A stretch of DNA of 64,000 bases, taken from the NCBI RefSeq assembly GCF_900168255.1, contig NZ_LT799838.1:1116001-1180000 (forward strand), read 5' to 3'. Of this stretch, positions 55,636 through 64,000 are shown piece after piece. Below the pieces are notes generated by a model. That model did no database searches, was not told where the DNA came from, and was given only the letters and a program-made list of their open reading frames with translations. Position 1 is the stretch's first letter, and every line of letters starts with the position of its first letter. A program made the position numbers and the translations under genes. The stretch comes from Psychrobacter sp. DAB_AL43B. GTDB taxonomy: Bacteria > Pseudomonadota > Gammaproteobacteria > Pseudomonadales > Moraxellaceae.

Positions 55636-57354
55636 TTAAGCGGCAAGTAACTGGCTCAAGCTGTGTTGCCCAACATCAAGTGCTTGCTTACTGACTGGGC
55701 GATGGTTTTCAAAACCATCTAAATGATGATCTACTGCCATCATAACATCAGCGATATAAGCTAATGTGTCATCATCGATACGGGTTCCACTATTGATACG
55801 GTGCTGCAAATAACTTGCCAATTGGCTGAGCATACTAGCAGGCGTTGGCAGTTGCAAAAAGCGCACCGCACCGGCCACTTGGCGCATCATCTCAGGAATA
55901 TTTTGAATATTCAGTACATCGCGCTCAGGTTCAGCGAGATAGTCATTAATGGCTTGCTCGGCACTGGCAATAGCGGTACGACTTTCTTGTGTTAACGTAT
56001 CATAGGCAGTATTGAGCTGGTGCAATGAGATATGCGGATTATTCAAAGGCAGATAAATTGCCCCTGGTGTATGCATCTCTGCCATCGCAATAGTGGCGTT
56101 TTCAGCATGCATCAATGCCAAGAGTAAGTGGTCAAAATCTTCTGGAGAGGGCGTACGCCATTTAGTGACCGCTTCCGCTGCTTTAGTAAGGCTGTTGGCA
56201 GCATTTGATAGACCCAGCAGATGTAATGATGAGCTCAATGTGGTCAGCTCTTCAATGATTTGAGAGGTTTGCATATCAACTGGATTGATCGAATCACCAC
56301 GTGCGTAGCTATCGACGTTTTCTTTGATAGCATTGATTTGTGTCTGAATGATTGTATTCAAAGTATCGGTGAGTGCGCGGTTAGGACCGAACAAAAAGCG
56401 CGCCATCTGTTTACGTTGCGGATCTTCTAGTTGGTTAGCAGCATATTGTTCACGCAGGATTTTTGCTTCTTCGGTATCACGTTGGCACGCAAAACTGACC
56501 AAATCTGCAAAACGCGTATCCATCACAGGCAAGTAGCTTTGGAACTGCTGTTCTAAATAAATGAGCGTGTGTTTTTGGCTCAAGTTAAGAGGCAAGATGG
56601 TTGCAATATCAGTGACCGCAGTTGCTGCTGCTTGCCAAAACAGACTACTGCTGTTTACTGCTATCAAAGCACAGGCGGCTGCCATTGCATCCAGTTTTTG
56701 CTGATCATCTTGGCTCAGATTACCGTCTCGATTAATCAAAGCGACGCCAAGACCACTACGATACGCATAAGTTAATAATTCACTATCAAGATTTAGCTCA
56801 TTAAGCGGCTGGAAATTCTGTTCAGGATTGGCAATAATGACACTACTGTTGCCGAAAATAGCAAAATACTCTGCATCGATAGGTGCAATTTGGCTGTGGG
56901 CATTGAGCTTATTAATAATGGATAATAATAAAGTCGGCTCTACCGACTCCGTCAGCAGCACAAATTCAACATAACGATCAAGCGTCATGATGGCTTCTGA
57001 CAAATCCATAATCAAGGCGACATTGTTATTATCACCACTATCATAAAGTTGTTGCAGCCCATGTATAATCGCCGTGTTGAGCGCTTCTGCACCAGCCAAA
57101 GAAATCAGCTGAAAAATACAAGACAGCTGTTTTAGCACAATAATAGAGTCTAACAATAAAGGCGCTTGGCTATTGTCGTCAGTAAATTCGCCCAAATGGA
57201 TCTCAGTGTCTTTTAATATGACATTAATCTCATCGTGCAATAAATGGAGTGATGGTAGATTAAAGTCAGTCACACTCAGCGTTGGTGCGGTTAATTTCAT
57301 TTGATTAGAGTGATTCATAGTTATTTTTCCATAAGATACTGACGAAAATGGCAA
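55636..57354 (-). CDS. fimL: FimL-like protein (ChpA N-terminal domain homologue)
   Basis: This protein of about 572 residues resembles Pseudomonas FimL, which helps type IV pilus assembly and cAMP signalling. Its start LPSLHLLHDEINVILKD, then FQLISLAGAEALNTAI, and later AIMTLDRYVEFVLLTES and VEPTLLLSIINKLN follow the FimL/ChpA N-terminal pattern. It lacks the kinase parts of ChpA. The first 12 residues may be untranslated; a Met 13 codons in is a better start. It adjoins nudC, as fimL-nudC do in Pseudomonas, which supports the call. No other pilus genes are in the window. Confidence 0.78.
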   Translation of the reverse strand: MPFSSVSYGKITMNHSNQMKLTAPTLSVTDFNLPSLHLLHDEINVILKDTEIHLGEFTDDNSQAPLLLDSIIVLKQLSCIFQLISLAGAEALNTAIIHGLQQLYDSGDNNNVALIMDLSEAIMTLDRYVEFVLLTESVEPTLLLSIINKLNAHSQIAPIDAEYFAIFGNSSVIIANPEQNFQPLNELNLDSELLTYAYRSGLGVALINRDGNLSQDDQQKLDAMAAACALIAVNSSSLFWQAAATAVTDIATILPLNLSQKHTLIYLEQQFQSYLPVMDTRFADLVSFACQRDTEEAKILREQYAANQLEDPQRKQMARFLFGPNRALTDTLNTIIQTQINAIKENVDSYARGDSINPVDMQTSQIIEELTTLSSSLHLLGLSNAANSLTKAAEAVTKWRTPSPEDFDHLLLALMHAENATIAMAEMHTPGAIYLPLNNPHISLHQLNTAYDTLTQESRTAIASAEQAINDYLAEPERDVLNIQNIPEMMRQVAGAVRFLQLPTPASMLSQLASYLQHRINSGTRIDDDTLAYIADVMMAVDHHLDGFENHRPVSKQALDVGQHSLSQLLAA

Positions 57355-57467
57355 TCATTTAGAGGATAAATTAAAAAAAGTATATGGCTAAGGTTTTAAC
57401 GCTTATTGTTATAATGATCGAGACTATATCCCCTAACGGCCAATTTAAGAAGCTATTTTAATCACTG

Positions 57468-59168
57468 TTACATTTTGGCTTTTAGCTCAGGATAGTCTTC
57501 TGCGAGCGTAGCATACCAGCTTTGATTGGCGCTCTCATCGGTACTCGACTCAAGCAATAAAGCAGCCAAATTGGCAAAGCTGGCATGGGCAGTGTGTCCG
57601 CCGTCTGCTTGAGTGTCTTCCTCAATTGCCAGTGTGACCTGTCCGCCGGTCATCGCCAGATAAACTTCAGCTAAAATCTCTGAGTCTAGTAATGCCCCGT
57701 GAAAAGTACGGTCTTGCTTACCAACATCTAAACGACGTACGAGAGCGTCTAGGGTGTTTTTTTGTCCAGGATATTGCTGTTTGGCCATTACCAGCGAGTC
57801 AGTCACTTTTACCCGCTCGGCAAAGTCATGCATACCCACCTTGGCAAATTCCATATTTAGGAAATTCATATCAAACGTGGCGTTATGAGCGATGACCTCT
57901 GCACCGTCCATAAAGTCATAGAGCGACTGAGCGACTTGATCAAAGGTTGGTTTGTCGGTTAAAAAGGCTTCAGAAATACCGTGAATCCGAATAACTTCTT
58001 CATCCATACCGCGCTGTGGATTGATATAGACGTGTAACTTTTCGCCGGTAAACTTACGCCCGACCATCTCTACAATACCGACTTCGACAATGCGATCGCC
58101 CTTTAACGGATCAAGACCTGTGGTCTCAGTATCCATGATGAGTTGGCGGTCAGACTCATGACGATTGATAGGCTGAGGTAGTAGCGGTTTAAAATGTGGA
58201 TTGGCACGGCTCGTATCGCCATCGAATTTTGGCGTTTCAGTATCTATAGTAGCTTCTATATCAGTATGTATATTTGGCATATTAGCGTTAATCGTGGTAT
58301 CAGTCATAAAGGTCTGCGCTTCCGGTATATCTGTGGTAGTCGTTGGTTTGCTAGCATTATCCTGATAGCGATTTGCTTCTACTATATCGCTTCTATGCAT
58401 CATATCATCGACATGGTTTTTATCATCACCATAATTGTCCAGTATATGACTTTCCGATATCTGGCTTTCTAACGTCTGTTTTTCTAATATCTGACTTACC
58501 ACCATATGATCATCTGATAGTTCTTCATCAAGCTCATCATCCATCATATCAAAACCTAATGGATCGAACTTTAGCCAATCATCGTTCGTGGATGGCTTTT
58601 TATCAGACACTATTTGCTCTTTTTTTTTAGCGGTATCTTGTGTGTCTACTGTCGATAAATCTTCACTACTGGACGTCACGCCTAAATTTGCCAGCTCGTC
58701 TGCCTTTTCATTGCCAGCATGCCCAGTATGACCTTTGACCCAATGCCAATCAACATCGCGTGGTTGGCAAAGCTCGTCCAACTGTTGCCAAAGGTCTTGA
58801 TTGGCGACTGGTTTTTTACTGGCTGTTTTCCAGCCTCGTTTTTTCCAACCCTCAATCCATTCGGTGATACCTTTTTTTACATAGCTTGAGTCTGTCCAAA
58901 TCTCAAGGTTTTGCCCATGTGGGCTATGTTTTAATGCTTGTATCGCACCCATCAGCTCCATACGATTATTGGTCGTCTCGTTATCGCCACCATACAAATC
59001 CTGGGTACGCCCGTCACTAAATATAAGATGCGCGCCCCAACCGCCAGCGCCGGGGTTACCTTTACATGCACCGTCCGTATAGGCAACCGTTGTGTCTGGT
59101 TTGGCAGCTAATGGATTCATAGCGTTGTTGGTATTAAGTTGCTGCGCTGAGGTACGATTGTCTGACAT
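57468..59168 (-). CDS. rnhA-dnaQ: Fused RNase HI and DNA polymerase III epsilon (proofreading) subunit
   Basis: One 566-residue protein carries two enzymes. The N-terminal RNase HI (about 27-165) has [41 protein letters not shown] and [10 protein letters not shown], with all four acidic catalytic residues. The C-terminal DnaQ exonuclease (about 345-515) has [31 protein letters not shown] and [15 protein letters not shown], the ExoI, II and III motifs. A 160-residue acidic linker separates them. Fusion of the two genes is known in Acinetobacter and its relatives. It lies upstream of fimL on the same strand. Confidence 0.96.
   Translation of the reverse strand: MSDNRTSAQQLNTNNAMNPLAAKPDTTVAYTDGACKGNPGAGGWGAHLIFSDGRTQDLYGGDNETTNNRMELMGAIQALKHSPHGQNLEIWTDSSYVKKGITEWIEGWKKRGWKTASKKPVANQDLWQQLDELCQPRDVDWHWVKGHTGHAGNEKADELANLGVTSSSEDLSTVDTQDTAKKKEQIVSDKKPSTNDDWLKFDPLGFDMMDDELDEELSDDHMVVSQILEKQTLESQISESHILDNYGDDKNHVDDMMHRSDIVEANRYQDNASKPTTTTDIPEAQTFMTDTTINANMPNIHTDIEATIDTETPKFDGDTSRANPHFKPLLPQPINRHESDRQLIMDTETTGLDPLKGDRIVEVGIVEMVGRKFTGEKLHVYINPQRGMDEEVIRIHGISEAFLTDKPTFDQVAQSLYDFMDGAEVIAHNATFDMNFLNMEFAKVGMHDFAERVKVTDSLVMAKQQYPGQKNTLDALVRRLDVGKQDRTFHGALLDSEILAEVYLAMTGGQVTLAIEEDTQADGGHTAHASFANLAALLLESSTDESANQSWYATLAEDYPELKAKM
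58436..58510. repeat. 15-bp tandem repeats in the rnhA-dnaQ linker
   Basis: Four to five 15-bp units (starts near 58436, 58451, 58466, 58481 and 58496), two reading TTTCTAA then TCTG. They encode [10 protein letters not shown] and ISESH-like pentapeptides in the fusion linker. The repeat core resembles that in nudC. Confidence 0.65.
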
Positions 59169-59575
59169 AAAAATTTATTGACCTAATAAGGAGAAACGTA
59201 GGGTAGAGCAAAGAGGTTTTACTCACATTTTTTACGATAGCTCTACTTGCATATGCTGGGATTGAGTATAACAAATCTAGCATTAGTGTGGGCAGTTGCC
59301 ATGCACAAAAACGCAAAACCATATATCATAATAGTAACATAGCGGTTTTCTGTTAAAATAAGAGCGATTGTCAGAAGCTATCTTCCGAGATAGCTAAAAA
59401 CTTCCAGCATAATGCTGTTATAAAAATGGCAGCAATGGTACATATTTTGATACTGTTGTTTATGGCAGTGCTTGATGGTAATGCTTCATGCCCATGCTTG
59501 ATGCCAATGTTTGATGATGATATTCGATAATATTGTTAGACGATAATACGCCCAATAAAAGCTTTTAATGCACCA
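59169..59575. other. Divergent 407-bp gap without a gene
   Basis: No coding region seen. It holds a perfect hairpin AGCTATCT-TCCG-AGATAGCT at 59376-59395 and, at about 59463-59515, an imperfect repeated stretch of TGCTTGATG/TGCTTCATG units. The divergent promoters of rnhA-dnaQ and the lipoprotein gene should lie here, but I cannot place them. Confidence 0.45.
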
Positions 59576-60151
59576 ATGCAGGATAACCCCATTATGTCCT
59601 TACACTCAAATATTTTTTATAAAAGACTGACACGCCTGATGATTGGTATGGCGGCGAGCAGTGTATTATTTTTGACCGCTTGTAATGATACCAACAGCAG
59701 CAAAATCGATGCTGGAGCGGTAGAGCCCGTAGTGGATTTGTCAGTTTTTGAAGGCTGTTATACCGTCAGTCATGACGAACCTGCGCAAATAAAAGTCAGC
59801 CAACAAGGCGGTTCGTGGGTGATGCAAATGAAAGAGCCGGCTAGTGCTAAGCGCGTTTGGGATGACGCTGAGCCGTTAGAAGTAATTGAGAATAGTGATA
59901 TACCAACGTTTTTCTCTATTGATCCTGATAATGTTGACGCCGTCATTGGCCGTCCGGATAGAGTATTGGTGCTGGCTCATGTCAAACCTGTTTATGCTAA
60001 TATCGATCCGTTGCTGGATAGTGAGTATTTATCCTATATTTATCGAGGTGCCAATACCATCTATCGCGTAGAGTGTGATGACGTCAATACCGATATCTTA
60101 GCCAATCCACATGCCAATATTGTTATCGATAATGTTAATGATAGTATTTAG
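59576..60151 (+). CDS. Hypothetical lipoprotein
   Basis: This 191-residue envelope protein has a signal peptide (LMIGMAASSVLFLTAC) with the lipobox Cys near residue 36. The mature domain has FEGCYTVSHDEPAQIKVSQQ, then GSWVMQMKE, and a second Cys in YRVECDD that may pair with GCY. It looks like a small beta-rich lipid-anchored protein and is not a family I know. The Met at residue 7 is an alternative start. It is separated by about 140 bp from the next small membrane gene. Confidence 0.72.
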   Translation: MQDNPIMSLHSNIFYKRLTRLMIGMAASSVLFLTACNDTNSSKIDAGAVEPVVDLSVFEGCYTVSHDEPAQIKVSQQGGSWVMQMKEPASAKRVWDDAEPLEVIENSDIPTFFSIDPDNVDAVIGRPDRVLVLAHVKPVYANIDPLLDSEYLSYIYRGANTIYRVECDDVNTDILANPHANIVIDNVNDSI

Positions 60152-60289
60152 GTAAGCGCGATAAGTCATTATTAACAAACCGTCATTTATTATAGATAAC
60201 GGTTTTATTCAATAAATACTTTTTATAAATCATCGTTTATTATAAGTAACTCCTTATCATAAACGGTGATTTCATTCGAGTCAGGCAAT

Positions 60290-60595
60290 ATGAATTTTTT
60301 CAGTTATGTAGTATTGGGTGGGTTCTCTTATGCAGCCGGTTGGGCAGTCAGAACCTATGTGCTCGATAAGCAGCCCAAACCTGAGCAGCCTTATAATCTA
60401 AAGCATCCCGCCATCTTGGCGTATTTGGGTGGGTTCTTTATTATTATGCTGATTATATCGTGGTTAATCGGTCGCTACGCGCTCGGGCACGTCGCTATCG
60501 ATGTACCATTTATTATCATTAATAGCCTCGTTGCTACTTTCGTCTATTCATTTGGCCTCAATCCCGAAAAATCCAGTTATGGTGTGCCTGATTGA
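60290..60595 (+). CDS. Small membrane protein of unknown function
   Basis: This membrane protein of about 101 residues (the Met at 60290 is preferred over an ATG eight codons upstream) has hydrophobic segments at about 3-20, 43-60 and 73-90. A short loop, DKQPKPEQPYNLKHPAI, lies between the first two. I do not recognise it. It is followed closely by a strong terminator at 60626-60667. Confidence 0.68.
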   Translation: MNFFSYVVLGGFSYAAGWAVRTYVLDKQPKPEQPYNLKHPAILAYLGGFFIIMLIISWLIGRYALGHVAIDVPFIIINSLVATFVYSFGLNPEKSSYGVPD

Positions 60596-60625
60596 GTAGC
60601 CTAGGTAAGTTGATGCTGATTAATA

Positions 60626-60667
60626 AAAAGCCACGACCGATAAATTGATTATCAGTCGTGGCTTTTT
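60626..60667. terminator. Terminator between converging small-protein genes
   Basis: AAAAAGCCACGACTG-type stem (AAAAAGCCACGAC with GTCGTGGCTTTTT) with T following. It serves the 60290 gene and the converging YkvA-family gene. Confidence 0.9.
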
Positions 60668-60682
60668 ACTGCATTTAAACGG

Positions 60683-61093
60683 TCAGGCTTTTTTCTTTAA
60701 ATGAGTAGTAGGTTTGGCAGTAGACTGACTTTTCTTCCACGTTTGATATTTTTGCAAATCTTTTTCAATCAATTTTAAGCAAAAGGTAAGCACTAGAGCA
60801 TCGTCAATATGACCAATAAAAGGGATGAAATCTGGGATAATATCTATAGGGTTGATGGTATAGAGTAAACCGACAATTCCTGCTGAAATGGTCTTGTAAG
60901 GAATATCACGATAGTTGCCTTTATAGTAGTCCTTAATCAGACTCATAAATAGCATCAAGTCTTTGGTGAAACGCTCAAGGTGGCTGCTGTCTGCCAATTT
61001 TTCTTTAAGCTTTTTTTCCTCATTAATGATGTACTCAAGATCAGCATCTAATATTTCTTCTTTTTTCTGTTTATCAGTCGTTTTATCAACCAT
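60683..61093 (-). CDS. YkvA family protein (DUF1232)
   Basis: This 136-residue protein has a DUF1232/YkvA domain. A charged N-terminal part (Lys/Glu-rich, residues 1-45) is followed by SAGIVGLLYTINPIDIIPDFIPFIGHIDDALVL, the family's hallmark (about 70-102), a membrane-associated helical hairpin with conserved P-x-D-I-I-P-D. The tail is Lys-rich. The function is unknown; a membrane location is likely. Probably a single-gene unit. Confidence 0.85.
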   Translation of the reverse strand: MVDKTTDKQKKEEILDADLEYIINEEKKLKEKLADSSHLERFTKDLMLFMSLIKDYYKGNYRDIPYKTISAGIVGLLYTINPIDIIPDFIPFIGHIDDALVLTFCLKLIEKDLQKYQTWKKSQSTAKPTTHLKKKA

Positions 61094-61308
61094 TATTATT
61101 ATCCTTATTTAACAGCAATCGGTATTCTTATACTACAACAAAGTCATGAGGTGTGCCAATGTTGCGCTATAGCGATTTGTTGGGTCTGTGGTTTTAAGTA
61201 TGCAGGTTGCCTGAGCAGTTTTATCTCATATGATAGCGAAAAAGTAAATACAGGCAAAGATTAGGCAACTTTAAGCGCTGACAAACAAGCTACAATGCAG
61301 TATCTAGA

Positions 61309-61455
61309 TATAGTCAGTTCAATATAAAAGAGGTACGTTAAAAACAGCGTTATGCTGAGATAAATTTTCCTCGCTTGCTGTGCGCTTCGCACTCCAGAGG
61401 CTTCGCAAAACTTATCTCAGCAGCACTGTATTCTTTTTAAATTGAATCGACTATA
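61309..61455. repeat. MITE-like element, copy C
   Basis: A 147-bp element with inverted ends, TATAGTCAGTTCAATATAAA at left and the inverse of TATAGTCGATTCAATTTAAA at right. The centre contains CCTCGCTTGCTGTGCGCTTC. The arms TGCTGAGATAAATTTTC and GAAAACTTATCTCAGCA-like pieces pair, so a long hairpin can form. Upstream, 61094-61308 shows no gene. Confidence 0.82.
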
Positions 61456-61532
61456 GTCTAAATAAATCAATAACAAAGATAAAAACCATTTAAAATTATA
61501 CCAAGATAAAAATTGATAGGTAGCAACAAAAT

Positions 61533-62846
61533 ATGGCTTCAAAAATAGCTTCTGCACAATCATTAAAAAATAATAAAAATGAGAGTGATCATAAAGCGGC
61601 TGAATCACCTATAAAAAGTACGGCTGGGTTGAATCGGCGCCAGTTTTTACGGAAAATCAGCATAAATGCAAGTGTAGGATTGTTAGCGACCCAAGGTATT
61701 ACTCAGGTGCTTGCCTCTAATGCGATTGATACAAATAATAATACGTCATTTACTAAAGACGATCTGCCAACCGCACTGTTGGATGAGAGTTTGATATCCC
61801 AACCAATATCTTCTCAGAGATTACAGCCACAAATGCGCTGTATTACACCAAGTATTGAGACGCGACTTTTTGCCAGTTCCAACGTCGGTGGCAGTAATGA
61901 GCGCAATCAATTGGCATTAGATCGCCTATCTTGTGCCGGTTTTAAAGTGGACAATCCTGCGATTACCAATCGGCAGTATTTGCGTTTTGCAGGTACAGAT
62001 TCACAGCGAGCCAGTGATTTACAAAACATCGCCACCGGTGCGATCGCAGCCCCTAAGCTGCTACTGGGTGTGCGTGGTGGTTATGGTGCGATGCGTTTAT
62101 TACCCATGGTTGATTGGTCGACGCTAGGTCGTATCATGGCAGAGCGCGGCAGCATACTCGCAGGCTTTAGTGATGTGACCGCTATCCAATGTGCGCTATT
62201 GGCAAAAGGAGGCATGAGTTCGCTTGCTGCACCGATGCTCTATAGCGAGTTTGGAAAAACGAAACCCGATCAGGTCAGCTGTCGACAATTTGTAGAAGCA
62301 CTAACCAACCCTAATTTAACCATTAGTATAAAAGATGCGGCTTTAACCAGTCCAAATTTACCCAGTATTCTGTCAAGCGGTGAACCGAAAACAATAACCG
62401 GTACTATTTGGGGCGGTAATCTAAGTGTAGTATCGGCGCTGGCAGGTAGTGATTATTTACCACGAATTGCTGGTGGCATTGTGTTTTTGGAAGATGTGGG
62501 CGAGCAGACTTATCGTATCGAGCGCATGTTATATGATTTGTACTTAGCAGGCGTGTTTAAAGGTCAACAGGCGATTGTATTTGGTGCCTTATCGAGTACG
62601 GGTGAAGACAGCTACGATAAGCGCTATGATGTCGCTACGGTGATTCGTCAATTGCATAAGCTGACAGGATTACCGATTTATAGTGGCATGCGCTTTGGTC
62701 ATATTGGACAAAAACATAGCTTCCCACTTGGGCCGATGTGTCAAATTAGCCCAAATACAATCGGTGGCTATCAATTGGCGTTTACGGATTATCCAACGAT
62801 TAAGCCTGATGCGATTCATGTAGAAGGGTTATGGCAAAACCTTTAG
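61533..62846 (+). CDS. LD-carboxypeptidase (peptidase S66), exported
   Basis: This 437-residue protein is a muramoyltetrapeptide LD-carboxypeptidase-type enzyme that trims the terminal D-Ala from murein tetrapeptides. It carries a Tat-like N-terminus, LNRRQFLRKISINASVGLLATQG (about residues 34-56), unusual since LdcA is cytoplasmic. The S66 domain has GVRGGYGAMRLLPMVDW, AGFSDVTAIQCAL with the Ser nucleophile, the EDVGEQTYRIERML region (Glu) and FGHIGQKHSFPLG (His). The long N-terminal part (about 35-110) is an extra segment. Twin-arginine export would place it in the periplasm; this needs testing. Confidence 0.88.
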   Translation: MASKIASAQSLKNNKNESDHKAAESPIKSTAGLNRRQFLRKISINASVGLLATQGITQVLASNAIDTNNNTSFTKDDLPTALLDESLISQPISSQRLQPQMRCITPSIETRLFASSNVGGSNERNQLALDRLSCAGFKVDNPAITNRQYLRFAGTDSQRASDLQNIATGAIAAPKLLLGVRGGYGAMRLLPMVDWSTLGRIMAERGSILAGFSDVTAIQCALLAKGGMSSLAAPMLYSEFGKTKPDQVSCRQFVEALTNPNLTISIKDAALTSPNLPSILSSGEPKTITGTIWGGNLSVVSALAGSDYLPRIAGGIVFLEDVGEQTYRIERMLYDLYLAGVFKGQQAIVFGALSSTGEDSYDKRYDVATVIRQLHKLTGLPIYSGMRFGHIGQKHSFPLGPMCQISPNTIGGYQLAFTDYPTIKPDAIHVEGLWQNL

Positions 62847-62875
62847 TCATCAGAGAAATCAGCAACAAAGAAAAC

Positions 62876-63922
62876 CTAAATAGCTAAGCGTGAAAATTTA
62901 TCCTGATACTCTTTTGGGGTCAGCTCAGTGGCACGTTTAAAAAGGCGGGTAAATGATGAGATATCATCGTAGCCGACTTGCTCCGCTAGCGACTTTATCG
63001 TCACATCGCCCAATTCCAATAAACGTTTCGCCTGTTCGATTCTCACCGCTTGAATGTACTCAATCGGACGCATGGCAACAGCGGATTGAAAGCGTCTATT
63101 TAACGTGCGCGGAGTGATATTAGCCATGGCTGCCAAGCTACTCACTTGTATAGGCTGATTGAAGTTTTCTTCAATCAACTCTTGCACTTGCTTGACCAAT
63201 TGGTCTGAATGCGGTTTGTGCAAAGTGACATTAGTATAGCTATTTTGATTACCTCTTTTGCTATCGATGATTTGGGTTTTTGCCACTTGGGTAGAAATCT
63301 CACGCCCGCAATAGCGCTCTATCAATAATAATCCCAAGTTATAAAAGGCGCTTCCTCCTGCCGCACAAAAGATATTGCCAGATTGGGTTGTTGAATCATT
63401 TTTTGATTGATTCTTTAATTGGTTCTTTGATTGAGTGACAAACTGATTTTCTTGCAAATCAACCAGTGGGAAATCTGCCTTAAACTTACTCGCATAGCCC
63501 CAATGGGTTGTTGCTGTTAAACCATTAAGCAGCCCTGCCTCTGCTAAAAAGAAAGCACCGCTACAATTACTAGCGATATCCGCTTTGGTATTAGCTAGCC
63601 GCTTTAAATGTGGGATTAACTGGCTATTTTGCTTCAATACCTTATCAATTGAATCGCCAATGGTTGGGATTAATAATAAGTCGCACTCCGTTACCTCTTG
63701 AATATCACAATGCGCTTGCATGATTAAGCGGTTGCTACATCTAATATCTACGCCGCCTAAGCTTGCTATCTGCACATTAAATCTTGGTTCTACGGCTTCA
63801 CCCAAAAATCGTTGCCAACTGACACCAGTAAATGAAAATAGGTCTAACGCGCCAGCCAGTACGCTACCAAGCACGCCATCGAAGCCAAGAATAATCACTT
63901 TAAAAGGTTTGAAGTAGGGCAT
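62876..63922 (-). CDS. GlxA-type AraC family transcriptional regulator
   Basis: This 348-residue regulator has an N-terminal DJ-1/PfpI-like (glutamine amidotransferase-like) domain of about 1-215, with FKVIILGFDGVLGSVLAGAL and the SNCSGAFFLAEAGLLNG block containing a Cys at the reactive position. The C-terminal AraC helix-turn-helix domain (about 240-348) has VSSLAAMANITPRTLNRRFQ and SLAEQVGYDDISSFTRLFKRATELTPKEY. It converges on the LD-carboxypeptidase gene across 29 bp. The ligand is unknown; related regulators control choline/carnitine or amide metabolism. Confidence 0.93.
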   Translation of the reverse strand: MPYFKPFKVIILGFDGVLGSVLAGALDLFSFTGVSWQRFLGEAVEPRFNVQIASLGGVDIRCSNRLIMQAHCDIQEVTECDLLLIPTIGDSIDKVLKQNSQLIPHLKRLANTKADIASNCSGAFFLAEAGLLNGLTATTHWGYASKFKADFPLVDLQENQFVTQSKNQLKNQSKNDSTTQSGNIFCAAGGSAFYNLGLLLIERYCGREISTQVAKTQIIDSKRGNQNSYTNVTLHKPHSDQLVKQVQELIEENFNQPIQVSSLAAMANITPRTLNRRFQSAVAMRPIEYIQAVRIEQAKRLLELGDVTIKSLAEQVGYDDISSFTRLFKRATELTPKEYQDKFSRLAI

Positions 63923-63928
63923 AGAGGT

Positions 63929-64000
63929 TTATTTTCCTGTATCTTTTTTAATGGCTGTTTTTTGATAGCGGCTGTCTAAAATCAAGTGTTTTTCGGCTGG
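63929..64000 (-). CDS. 3' end of a gene running off the window
   Basis: On the minus strand the last 23 codons before a TAA at 63929-63931 are open to the window edge, ending SRYQKTAIKKDTGK. The stop lies 7 bp before the GlxA-type regulator start on the same strand, so the two may be one transcript. Too little is visible to name it; chance open frame is possible. Confidence 0.4.
   Translation of the reverse strand, partial: PAEKHLILDSRYQKTAIKKDTGK

Noticed and set aside
1..64000. CRISPR array, prophage or integrase gene
   Set aside because: No regularly spaced direct repeats, and no phage structural, integrase or transposase protein among the readable frames. The rtc cassette has no integrase of its own.

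Overview
The window looks like chromosomal DNA of a Psychrobacter-like gammaproteobacterium (Moraxellaceae). The basis is gene content and order: a single gene fusing RNase HI to the DNA polymerase III epsilon subunit, a fimL-nudC neighbourhood as in Pseudomonas, a carA-carB-greA run, a large acyl-CoA/aldehyde metabolism complement, a BCCT osmolyte transporter and moderately AT-rich intergenic DNA. The genus is inferred; no search could be run.

Layout. 1-1.5 kb: the 3'-truncated gcvT on the minus strand behind a tandem glycine riboswitch. 1.7-5.4 kb: a YcgL protein, a membrane protein and a MoxR ATPase/VWA pair on the plus strand. 5.4-8.2 kb: a phosphodiester-glycosidase lipoprotein and an FMN-binding glutamate-synthase-like protein. 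8.3-18.1 kb: an RNA-repair (Rtc) island. 18.1-22.5 kb: two small lipoproteins, a glutaryl-CoA-dehydrogenase-like enzyme and a succinate-semialdehyde dehydrogenase. 22.6-28.3 kb: a glycosyltransferase, the radical SAM/DUF4130 pair of unknown DNA-related function and two exported proteins. 28.6-34.2 kb: carA-carB-greA. 34.5-43.4 kb: PAP2 phosphatase, gamma carbonic anhydrase, HAD hydrolase, prfB with its programmed frameshift, ppnP, a GNAT enzyme, topoisomerase IB, an acyl-CoA synthetase/SDR pair and an L,D-transpeptidase. 43.6-49.8 kb: clpB behind a sigma-32-type promoter, a PQQ sugar dehydrogenase and a BCCT transporter. 49.9-59.2 kb: a minus-strand run with a Kazal-like lipoprotein, a DUF3144 protein, metK, a small phosphatase, nth, an orphan rnfB-like gene, nudC, fimL-like and rnhA-dnaQ. 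59.5-64 kb: small envelope proteins, an LD-carboxypeptidase and a GlxA-type AraC regulator.

The most interesting region is the Rtc island. rtcR (plus strand) encodes the sigma-54 activator with a CARF-like sensor domain. rtcB and rtcA lie divergently on the minus strand about 4.6 kb apart, and a good -24/-12 promoter sits just upstream of rtcB. Between rtcB and rtcA, all on the same strand, are a CxCGxxxCG protein, an intact and a decayed copy of a cysteine-motif protein family, a noncoding segment ending in a tRNA-like T arm and CCA, a probable beta-propeller protein and a DIP1984-family protein. The segment from the end of rtcB to the RNA is flanked by two copies of the rtcB 3' end: the real one, and a 34-codon diverged remnant at 11820-11924. 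This suggests a cassette was inserted or exchanged behind rtcB. An unrecognised multi-pass membrane protein sits between the sigma-54 promoter and rtcR.

Other structure: three copies (one degenerate) of a roughly 150-bp MITE-like element with TATAGTC ends, 15-bp in-frame repeat expansions in the linkers of nudC and rnhA-dnaQ, and many strong intrinsic terminators between convergent genes.
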